DNA of 64,000 bases from assembly GCA_037349105.1 (NCBI GenBank), contig JAYJMM010000120.1, positions 2,811,001 through 2,875,000 of the forward strand. Direction: 5' to 3'. This stretch comes from Limnomonas spitsbergensis (taxonomy: Eukaryota > Chlorophyta > Chlorophyceae > Chlamydomonadales). Below, piece after piece: positions 57,001 through 64,000 of this stretch (position 1 is the first letter of the stretch; each line of letters opens with the position of its first letter). The position numbers were made by a program, and so were the translations under genes. Below the pieces are notes generated by a model. The model had not been told where the DNA came from. It did not search any database and saw nothing but the letters and a program-made list of their open reading frames with translations.

Positions 57001-60000
57001 CTCCTCGCCTCTGATACAGTACAAGGTGCGGTACATGGGGTTCACACTATTGCCCTTGACAGGTACCTAAGTGTCGGATCAGCAGGACCCTGTTTGCGGG
57101 ACACTCCTTGCCTCTAATACAGTACAAGGTGCGGTACAGGAGGGGCTCACACTATTACACTTGACAGGTACCTAAGTGCCGGATCAGCAGGACCTTGTTT
57201 GCGGGACACTCCTTGCCTCTGATACAGTACACAGTACGGTACTGGTGAGTGTCACACTATTACACTCGCCTAAGGCACTTAGGTACTGGATCAGCAGGAT
57301 CTTCTTTGTGGGACAGTCCTCTATGATACAGGTAGGATACCCCCCTGCAGCCCCAAGGGCCCCAATACCTTATTATGGGTCACAGATGGTCGCCTGGTAG
57401 GGGGTCCCCCCCATGCCCCCTCAACAAGGGGGGACTTCTGGAGCCCATTAAATTGTGCACTGTTTGACCTGCACCTCTTCTGCGCGTAGGTCGAAGTTGT
57501 GACGAGCGACCTGCGGGGAGCGGGCACGGAGGCCAATGTACATCTCGTCATGCATGGGACTCTCGGGGACGGGCAGAGGCATCTACTTACCAGTGGCCAT
57601 GACGATTTCGACAGGTGAAAGAAAGAGGAGGATGGAGAAGTGTTGGAGGGGGGGGGGGGGAATTGGAGGGTTGGGTGGAGTCAGCCCAAGTGTGTGTGTG
57701 TGTGTGTGTGTTTGGACCCTGAACCCTAACCTCGGGGGGTGCCCATGAAAGAAAGGCTATGGAGGCCATGTGGGCTGGGATAGGGTTTCAGGTCAGAGCA
57801 GTGTGCATGCAGTAGCAGATGGCAGGCGCCAGGCTGTCATCCAGAGAGTGTAGGAGGTTTCCGTGTTCAACGCAGTGCATTGGTTTGGATGTTGGCGCTC
57901 GAAATATATATACATCCCGAGTTACCGTACGCGCTTGCAAGAGTCACGTGCAGCGCACTGGCACACCATGGGCACTGCAAGTCAGATTCTGCATGTTCTG
58001 GGGCTGCTTTGCAAATGTGTGGGAAAGCTGTACAGATGACCAGATGTGTGAACGGAAGCCACCGTCCTAGCGAGTGTCACCCTAACCGTCCAAGGATGTG
58101 GCAATATCGTCCAAAGATGTTGCACTACCATGCAAGGTTCCAAACATGTGGCACTGCCATTCAAACGTGTGGCACTACCATACAAACGTGTGGCACTACC
58201 ATACAAACGTGTGGCACTACCGTACAAACATGTGGCACTACCATTCAAACGTGTGGCACTACCGTACAAACATGTGGCACTGCATTACTCTTGCAGGGCT
58301 TGTGCCAATGTGTTTGTGATTGATGACGAAGAGCTGGGGGAGCTGCTGGAGGTGACCATTGGCCATGACAACACGGGCTACTCGGCAAGCTGGCACATGG
58401 ACCACATGGCCGTGACCAACACCAAAACAGGGCAACGTTTCCTCTTCCAGTGCAGGTGGGTGCATCCCGCGATCCCGAAAGAAGTTACGATTGTCAGTTT
58501 TCTCTGTTTGATTTTTAACATTTTGAAGTCCTTAACCCTGTCCTACACCATGAACCCAAAATCCTAAATGAAACAGTGGGGGTCGGACTAACACGCGAAC
58601 GCTGCCCATGCCCCGCACGCAGGCAGTGGTTTGACACACGCATTGGCGACGGCCAGATCCAGCGCCGACTGCCTGCCAGCCTGGAGCTCGGCCGCATCGT
58701 GTACTACACCTTCCTCATCTCTACCAGCGATGTACGGGGCGCGGGTACGGACGCTGACGTACACGTCGCGCTGCACGGCGACCAAGGAGACACGCCGTCC
58801 ACGATCCTGCCGTCGCGCCCGGAGCACTTCGAAAGGGGGCTCACTGACACATTCAGGTGAGCTGGAAAGTGGAAACACAATGACATTTTGAAGGGGGGAC
58901 CAGTTGAGCGCCTTTTGTGTTTGAACTTTCGAAATTAGGTTGGATTTTCGAACGCGGGAAACAAAATCGTGGCGTGTTTGTGTACCGCACGCTGGACGAT
59001 ACTGCCTTGTGTGTAGTGTGTCCCCTTCTGCCCCTGCAGTATATTTTGCCGTGCTTCAGCTGCAAGTCAGCTTCATCAGGGTGACAGGGCCTGTATTTGG
59101 CTGAGGAGGCCTGATGCAGCAGGCCCTGTTGCTTGACTCTCATGAGATCCTGATGGCCGGTCAAGGTCATTTTTTTAGTGATACCGGACCACCTTTGATG
59201 GGCCATGCTGCGGCCACCCCTGGGCCGATCGACACCAAACCTGGAACGGCCTCCGGCCGGAGGCCCGAGCAGCAGGGCTAGCCGAGCCAGGGGCTGGTGG
59301 CCGTAGGCCACGGTGTGGCTGAAATGTAGCTGAAAGTGATGCGGTAACCACTGCCGAAAGCACTGGTGAATGTATGGGCATCAATGCATCATGCCTCCAA
59401 TGGTGGCTGCCCAGAGGCCCTCTGTTGTAGATCAGGAACAGACATATTGCGCAAGATGTTCGTAGTGCCTGGTGCCTCCTATTTGAACATTCTCTGAAGG
59501 TCGTCTAACGTGCACTAATCTGAACACTGCCTGCTATTGTACCCTACTTCAGCACCCTCTGGCGTGCACTTAAGTAAACACGGCCTGCTATTGTACCCTA
59601 TTTCAACAGCCTTTGACGTGCACTAAGCTCAATACTGCCTGCCGCTGTGCAGGCTGCAGCTGCCGTGTGTGGGGAAGTTGCGCACACTGACCATTGGGCA
59701 CAACAACATGGGGCCAGGACCCGACTGGCACCTGCAGATGGTAGAGGTGAGGGGTTTAGGTACCGGGTGATGTTTTTTTGTGTGTGAATGTGCCAGTATG
59801 AGACATATTGTCTACGATGGTTTATTCATGGTATTGATATAAGTACCTACCTCAAAAAACCCTGAAGTGGAGCAGCAGACCGTGCACTGATCATAATGTT
59901 GTCTCTACCCTCTTTACCCAGCCCTCCCATCATCATGGTCTATTAAATAGCCTGTATATGGACTCAGCAGGCGGCACCTAATCTCTGTACAAGAGCATGC

Positions 60001-63000
60001 ATGGGCTCCGAAGTCAGGGCTTTGGTGGATGCATAAAATCTGATTTTATTTTCCGTCAGTCGGGCGGCATATGTGCTATCACATGTGCGCTATTAGGTGG
60101 ACCTGGATTAGTACTGCTAGTCCTGAAGATGTACTGCTAGTCCTGAAGATGTACTGCTAGTCATGAAGCAGTACTGTTAGTCATGAAGCTGTACTGCTGG
60201 ACCTGAAACTCTGCGGTAGGACTTAAGGTTGTACTGCTGGACACGAGGTTGCTCTGCTGTACACAAGGTTGTACTGCTGGACTTGAGACTGTACTGCTGG
60301 ACATGGGTTTGTTCTGCTGGACATGATGATGTACTGCTTGACGATGTCCCTGCAGGTGCTGGACGAAGATTCGAACCAGAAGTACTTCTTCTCCTGTAAC
60401 AAGTGGATTGGACTGGGCATTGGGGACAATCTGCTGGAGCGCACCTTGATGGCTGTGGAGGAAGATCCACGGGGGAACGCGACAGAATACAGGGTGGGTG
60501 CATGCTTCAGCTTTTAGCCTTCACTTTAAAAGCGACATAACTGTTATGCCAGGGTGGGATGGGTGCATCCACAGGATTGAGCGTGAACCCTTCACTTCAA
60601 AAGCGACAGATTACAGGGTGGGTTCATACTTCAGCTTAAAGCCTTCAGGTTAAAATCAGCTGAACACAGGGTGGGTGCATCCACAGGATTTAGCGTGAAC
60701 CCTTCACTTCAAAAGTGACAGAATACACGGTGGGTGCCTGCTTCACTTTAATCCTTTGCTTTAAATGCTGCAAGTCTTTGAAATTCGGAACGGTACCCTT
60801 AACTTATGATTTATGTCCATACCCTCCTCAGTTGGACTTCCACACCAGCAGCCTGCGCGGTGCAGGGACCGATGCTACCGTGTACTTCCAGCTGGTGGGG
60901 GAGAAGGGCGATGGGGAGGTGACACGCATCGTGGCGCCCAAGGAGGCGTTTGAGCGCGGAACTGTGGATACCTACACTTTCAAGTAAGTCTGCAGGGGGG
61001 TGGGAGGGGAAGGTTTGAGGTATGAGGTTTGAGGTTTTGGGTTTGAAGCCTGATCACAGGTGTGGGGGGGGAAGGAGGAGGGTTGAGGTAATGCGGCAGG
61101 AGGAAAGGTTAAGGGTTCAAGTAAGACCAAAAGAGGAGGATTTGGTGATAAGGATTCAAGTAAGACCATGTGAAGGAGGTTCAGTAATTTGGGTGCTCGT
61201 AAAGACCATCGGGGGGGGAAGAGGGGCCATTGACATGGGGGGAGAATGGGAAGGGTGATTTCGCATTTTTCATTTCGGCAGTCCATGCGGCGCCAAAATG
61301 GGGCAGGGGCAGGGGATTGTCCTCAAGGAGAATGTGAATACGCACGCTCACTGGTCCAGTCCTTGCTCGAAGAGGCTTGATTTTGGAATATTGGCCAGTT
61401 ACACTCTGCCTGTAGTGCCCATCCCCCATCTGCCTTTCCTGCGTGATGCCCTGCCTTAACCACTGATTTCCTTCCTGTACTGCCTGTCCTGTAGGATGCC
61501 CTGCCTGTACCACTGACTCCCCTCCTGTACTTCTTGCCATGCAGGATGCCCTGTATGTACTGCTGAATACCCTCCTGTACTGTCTGTCCTGCAGGATCCC
61601 CTGTCTGTACCGCTGTTTCCCCTCCTGTACTGCTTATTCTGCTTTATGCCTTGTATGTACCGCATATTCCCTTCATCTACTGCCTGTCCTACAGGATGCC
61701 CTGTCTGTACCGCTGATTCCCCTTCTGTACTGCCTGTCCTGCAGGATGCCCTACCTGGGCAAGCTCACCAAGCTGCTGATTCAGCATGACAACTCGGGCG
61801 GGAACCCGGCATGGCACCTATTCAAAGTGGACGTCACGTGCACCAAGGACAAGCAGGTGAGGACTGGATAGATAAAGAAATACAATGGGCAGGGGATAAC
61901 TCAGTTAAGGAGTACGATAAATAAATGAAGGAATACAATCAATGGGGAGGGCGCAACTAAGTGAATAAATACAGCCGACAGCCCGAGGAATGGGAAGATT
62001 GAGGAAGCTTCCCATCTTGGCCGCAAAGTGGGATACAGCAGGCAGTGAGCAAGATCATGCAGGTGAGGGCTGGAGAGGTGCAGGAGGGGTAAATAATAGG
62101 TACGCCCAATGGAGGAATAAATAAATATGCCCATTTGAGGAAGGTTACCATTTAGCCGCAATCTGGGACCAGGCAGGTAGGCAAGAAAGGACACACAGGT
62201 GAGACATAGCAGGGTGTGATGGGGAGGTATGCAGAAAGGGTGTGATGGGAGGTATGCAAAAAGTGTGTGTGCAAAGAGTAAGACATAGCTGGTGGCATCC
62301 ACTGGAGTTATTAATATATTTGCCTCAGTGACCCATGTGACACGTGAATGACACCTGTGTGTTCGTGGTGCATCCCATTAATTAGTGCCACGTAAGAGGC
62401 AGCAAGGCGTGGCAGGGAGGTGAGGGGCTGCCTGTGCTACCTGCCTCACACACATTGCACAGCCTTGAGCGAATCAAACGGCATTGACCGGCTCAAGCAA
62501 AAACGCGCAAAGTGCATGTTTCACGCTCCAGTTCATCATGTGAGAGTCACTGCCAATCTCTTGTCGGCCAAAAGGGCAGGAATCTCGTTATAGACGATCA
62601 GTCGGAAAGCCATACTGTTATGGAGGTTATCACACAAGTGTGACCATAATGCTGCCCTCAGTGTTACTTTTTTCAGCTACCAGTCCAATTTTCACTGTCC
62701 GCCCAGCGGGCCCCAAAGGCCCAATTAAGACCAAACCTGGACCGGCCTTAACCTGATGGCCAAAGCAACACGGCTGGCCACAAACAGGGCCTCCTGCCAG
62801 TGGCTGGAGTGTAGCTGCCATGTAGCTGGGCCACGAAAAAATAAACACTGGTTGCCCCCGCCTGCCTGCTCCAGGTCACCGTGTTCGTGCACAACGACTG
62901 GATCCGCTCTGACCAGCCCGAGATCTACCCGAGTGTGGAGCTGCTGCCCGGGCGACCTGTACCGCTGCGCCTGACGTACCGCCTGGACCTGCGTACCGCG

Positions 63001-63111
63001 GACCTCAAGGGCGCTGCCACCACCAGCAATGTGTTTGTGGAGATGTACGGGGAGCACGGCAGGATTGGGCCGGTGCAGCTGGACAACCCCACGGCTTTCC
63101 AGAGGGGACAG
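47833..63111 (+). CDS. Gene D: PH domain plus multi-PLAT/LH2 protein (3' end outside window)
   Basis: Phase-consistent exons: 51855-51980, 52352-52423, 53380-53561, 54305-54404, 54627-54814, 55099-55195, 56143-56277, 56717-57025, 57490-57614, 58297-58455, 58623-58856, 59653-59746, 60356-60493, 60832-60983, 61745-61856, 62875-63111. They give 820 residues and the gene continues. A PH domain spans four exons (AGWLYKL, NWKRYW, then FFIAEDRMYYT, RLKDNTCFGVVS, ending RRWVKALRSTW). A short coiled coil follows (LLAENQQLTSSL, SRNRELEEQM). Then come at least five PLAT domains, recognised by LRGAGTDA, FERG, IGHDNTG, WHL and CNKW. Introns after the DTF position of PLAT2, 3 and 4 share phase 2, as expected of duplicated modules. 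PLAT arrays bind membranes or partners, and LOXHD1 is the best known animal example. A membrane scaffold role here is inferred. Upstream exons from 47833 are plausible but not phase-joined. Confidence 0.87.
48107..48300 (+). other. Possible second exon of gene D
   Basis: This is an open stretch reading LLAVAYHAEDLPDLEML and onward for 64 codons. The acceptor is TTGAG at 48102-48106 and the donor is ACAG|gtgcag at 48301. It is in phase with the exon ending at 48059, but the intron between them would be only 47 nt, which is unusually short. It may instead be noncoding. Confidence 0.35.
48335..48700. repeat. Family 3-like repeat followed by a family 1 MITE copy
   Basis: 48339-48530 repeats CCTTGGTAGCACAATCCGGC and TAAACCTGTGCTGTATCATG three times and ends CGTGCTACCATGG, inverse to its start. 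48540-48690 has the family 1 core (CTGGGCAGCCTCCACTGGGC, GAAGCTGAAGTGTAGCTGAA). Confidence 0.65.
48705..49330. repeat. Degenerate GCATGGCTATCAAGCATG repeat
   Basis: About ten units of 50-70 bp contain GCATGGCTATCAAGCATG, CTTACATGGAAAC or TGATCAAA-like words, in a gene D intron. Confidence 0.85.
49846..50317 (+). other. Triplicated Ser/Pro-rich exon of gene D
   Basis: Three copies of the same exon with its CTGCAG acceptor start near 49846, 50014 and 50162. The third (TYSDVASPSRAGHSTSS...HIDYTVTDS) stays open to a strong GTGAGT donor at 50318 and is the best candidate for the used exon. The first copy runs into a stop after LRFPE. The second is open but diverges. Phases do not yet connect to the flanking exon candidates, so at least one exon is missing from the model. 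Confidence 0.5.
50590..50830. repeat. Family 2 MITE (right end decayed) and a 3-copy 39-bp repeat
   Basis: From AGTGCTGTGCAATTGCGCCG to CCACCGTGAGAA matches family 2. GCTGATCCGCTGCTTGGTGC followed by CTCAAGGC then repeats three times (50723-50825). Confidence 0.7.
50833..50868 (+). other. Possible 12-codon microexon of gene D
   Basis: GTAG precedes and GTAAGT follows an open 36-nt stretch reading ARSTNYVIAVRP. It ends in phase 0, which fits the next exon at 51855. It does not fit the phase left by the exon ending at 50317, so either one exon is missing or this one is false. Confidence 0.35.
51195..51640. repeat. 16-bp TTGGCCTGCACCTGCA minisatellite, about 27 copies
   Basis: Units vary mainly at one position (TGCATT, TGAATT or TGACTT). 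It lies in the gene D intron before the exon at 51855. Cys/Gln-rich frames across it are artefacts. Confidence 0.93.
51655..51854 (+). repeat. Three copies of the acceptor region of gene D exon 51855
   Basis: GCAGGACGGGCGG, then ATGCCCCCCCCTCAGCTGCT, occurs three times at about 80-bp steps. The last copy (CCCCCCCTCAG|CTGCTTGG) is the junction used in the model. Confidence 0.85.
52200..52680 (+). repeat. Duplicated edges of the first PH exon, gene D
   Basis: Upstream, ATGCTGGGTGGCTGTACAAA at 52241-52262 copies the exon start (52352). Downstream, GTGGACTTGAGGCAATAGTG followed by GGTGAGTGG occurs twice and a third variant ends ACAGGGTGAGTGG. These copy the NWKRYW exon end and donor at 52424. 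Confidence 0.8.
52860..53020. mobile_element. hAT-like MITE copy, family 1
   Basis: It holds GGGGGCCACCACTGGGGGCA, GATTGGGACCCGACCC and GGACTTGTTGCACCAGAC, in the gene D intron 52424-53379. Confidence 0.6.
53690..54050 (+). repeat. Three degenerate copies of the PH exon 3' end, gene D
   Basis: CACTTTGACCCGTC, CCCCGGACAC and GACATTCATTGGGTGGAT recur near 53724, 53850 and 53965, echoing the true exon end at 53505-53570. Confidence 0.8.
55196..55740 (+). repeat. About 135-bp repeat with the KTGKMK exon end and donor, gene D
   Basis: GTCAAGACAGGGAAGATGAA followed by GGTGAGCGATGGGATGACAT, the end and donor of the exon 55099-55195, recurs four more times in the intron (the last has GGTAAGCAATGGGTTG). 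CCTAGATCCTGCGGCTAAAC fills the rest of the unit. Confidence 0.93.
57026..57330 (+). repeat. Three extra copies of the PLAT1 exon end, gene D
   Basis: GGATCAGCAGGACCCTGTTT, then ACTCCTTGCCTC and ACAGTACAAGGTGCGGTAC, recurs near 57076, 57179 and 57285. Each keeps part of the exon end and, in the first extra copy, the same GTGCGG donor. Confidence 0.88.
57640..57712. repeat. Poly-G run and (TG)n microsatellite
   Basis: A run of about 13 G near 57647 and about 10 TG units near 57691-57711, in the gene D intron 57615-58296. Confidence 0.9.
58130..58285. repeat. 21-bp GTGGCACTACCATACAAACG repeat
   Basis: Seven to eight units lie directly upstream of the gene D acceptor at 58296. Confidence 0.92.
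59080..59345. mobile_element. hAT-like MITE copy, family 1 (long)
   Basis: It has CGGCCACCCCTGGGCCGAT, ACACCAAACCTGGAACGGCC and a GGTGTGGCTGAAATGTAGC end, with an additional reversed half on the left. Confidence 0.65.
59500..59645. repeat. Three-copy repeat of about 57-60 bp
   Basis: CTGCCTGCTATTGTACCCTA, then TTCA and GCGTGCACT, occurs three times. The last copy runs into the acceptor at 59652 (ACTGCCTGCCGCTGTGCAG). Confidence 0.8.
60100..60355 (+). repeat. 20-bp GTACTGCTGGACATGAAG repeat beside an acceptor, gene D
   Basis: About twelve units of GTACTGCTGGACMTGARG resemble the start of the exon at 60356 (GTGCTGGACGAAGA) and lead up to it. Confidence 0.88.
60494..60735 (+). repeat. Repeated TEYR exon end and donor, gene D
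   Basis: GACAGAATACAGGGTGGGTG recurs as GACAGATTACAGGGTGGGTT, GAACACAGGGTGGGTGCAT and GACAGAATACACGGTGGGTG, with CCTTCACTTYAAAAGCGACA between. Confidence 0.85.
61440..61744 (+). repeat. About 50-60-bp acceptor-bearing repeat, gene D
   Basis: CTGTCCTGCAGGATGCCCTG, the acceptor plus exon start used at 61745, recurs five to six times upstream with TACCGCTGATTCCCCTCCTG between copies. Confidence 0.92.
62659..62850. mobile_element. hAT-like MITE, family 1
   Basis: This 192-bp element has CAGTGTTACTTTTTTC and its inverse GAAAAAATAAACACTG as ends. The flanks GCTGCCCT and GTTGCCCC match at 6 of 8 bases. It ends 24 bp before the gene D exon at 62875. Confidence 0.82.
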
Positions 63112-63124
63112 GTACAGATCACAG

Positions 63125-63276
63125 CAGTGCTGTGCCATTGCGCCGTAATTCAGAAATCATGTAAGTATTTACGGTCCATTACTGGTAAAAGTAGCCGAGT
63201 TTGCCCTGAAATTACAATGATTGAAAGTCAGCTACGTAATTCAGCCACCGTAAGGCATGTAATCAGCACAGCACTG
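63125..63276. mobile_element. hAT-like MITE, family 2
   Basis: A 152-bp element bounded by CAGTGCTGTGC and GCACAGCACTG. The flanks GATCACAG and AAGTACAG match at 5 of 8. It begins 14 nt after the last visible gene D exon, inside its donor-side intron. Confidence 0.8.
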
Positions 63277-63479
63277 AAGTACAGGTTTGAAATAGCAGAT
63301 TTTGTTCATGTAGTGTCCGAGTTTCTCCGTCACTGTGTCATGACGAAGATAATTTTCCCGTGGAGTTCTCACAGCAGCTTATTCCTTTCAACCCCTCAGC
63401 TAGGGAAGTACCGTATGTAGAAGATCATGAACTGTTTTTCTAGTACCACTCACCTTCATGACAGGCTACGACCGTGGGA

Positions 63480-63960
63480 GCCGTGTGCTGCTGCAAGCCC
63501 TAATGCTTGGCGTGATAACTCTAGGCTGGTCCAACTAATGCCCCCATCAGCCTAATGGTGGCTGTCAGGGGGCCGCCCAATGATGGCCTGATGAGCACTG
63601 GGATAAATGCTGTGGTGTGCTGCTAGGGCGAGGTGGACATGATAGGACAATCCGGATAAATGCTGTGGTGTGCTGCTAGGGTCAGGTGGACGTGAGAGCA
63701 CACCCCCAAGGCCACTGCACGTCCAGTACAACATCCGCCATAAGAGAGCCCCGGCTTTCAGTTGGTCTTGGGGGCGTGACATGATCGGAAAATCCGGATA
63801 AACCTGTGCCGTATTTTGCCAACTTGGCAGTACAATACGGATGAACCTGTGCTGTATCTTGCTACCTTGGCAGTACGATCTGGCTAAGCCGGTGCCGCAT
63901 CAAGCCGTATCATGCTGCCTTGATGGTACAATCCGTCTAAACCTGTGCCGTATTGTCCTG
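63480..63960. repeat. Family 1 MITE remnant, a 57-bp direct repeat and family 3-like units
   Basis: AATGCTGTGGTGTGCTGCTA followed by GGGYSAGGTGGACRTGA occurs twice (63606-63695). From 63785, TAAACCTGTGCCGTATT and CCTTGGCAGTACAATACGG recur three times, as at 48339. No exon of gene D is visible here. Confidence 0.7.
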
Positions 63961-64000
63961 CCATAGGCGATGGTGGTTCAGAGGGGTCCACGATATCTTC

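Overview
The window is nuclear DNA from an intron-rich eukaryote, most likely a chlorophyte green alga of the Chlamydomonas/Volvox/Dunaliella/Haematococcus sort. This placement is an inference. It rests on small GT-AG exons separated by long repeat-filled introns, on TKL (Raf-like) kinases with the WMIMEYCDKGSLQ and HGDL signatures common in that group, and on PLAT/LH2-array genes. Base composition looks moderate by eye and was not measured. No bacterial operons, rRNA, tRNA or CRISPR arrays were seen.

Layout. Three tandem paralogues lie on the minus strand and are read right to left: gene A (10055 to 2585), gene B (about 29136 to 14086) and gene C (47443 to 35994). Each encodes the same protein plan: a short N-terminus, a GAF domain, a PAS domain, a linker, and a C-terminal TKL-type protein kinase whose beta4-beta5 loop carries a large variable insertion. 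I rebuilt the exons by hand from splice consensus and reading phase. Gene A closes perfectly as 13 exons and 788 residues. B and C follow the same exon plan with matching phases, except that A has an extra intron in the GAF domain and B has an extra intron just before the kinase glycine loop. Gene D is on the plus strand and probably starts at 47833, back to back with C across about 390 bp. It encodes a PH domain, a short coiled coil and at least five PLAT domains, and runs off the right end.

The introns are the striking part. Nearly all long introns are built from minisatellites. In at least a dozen cases the repeated unit contains an exon edge with its splice donor or acceptor, so the true junction sits at the end of a row of decoy junctions. 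Examples are a 72-bp unit carrying the KGSLQ donor (about 16 copies in B, short versions at the same place in A and C), a 51-bp unit carrying the GPDTE donor in B (about 36 copies), ten extra copies of the GDIMHGDL acceptor in C, and repeated donors or acceptors at several junctions of gene D. This junction-anchored expansion is my main candidate for something not previously described.

Mobile DNA is mostly small non-autonomous hAT-like elements. At least three families have terminal inverted repeats, each with a copy flanked by 8-bp target duplications (two exact, one with a single mismatch). There is also an inverted-repeat family beginning ATGACGTTACACC and a relic of a non-LTR reverse transcriptase. 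The intergenic stretches 1-2584, 10056-14085 and 29137-35993 hold these repeats and no gene I can defend.

Functionally, the kinases look like cytosolic signal transducers in which GAF and PAS sensors control a kinase. Gene D looks like a membrane- or lipid-associated scaffold. A working link between C and D is suggested only by their shared upstream region.
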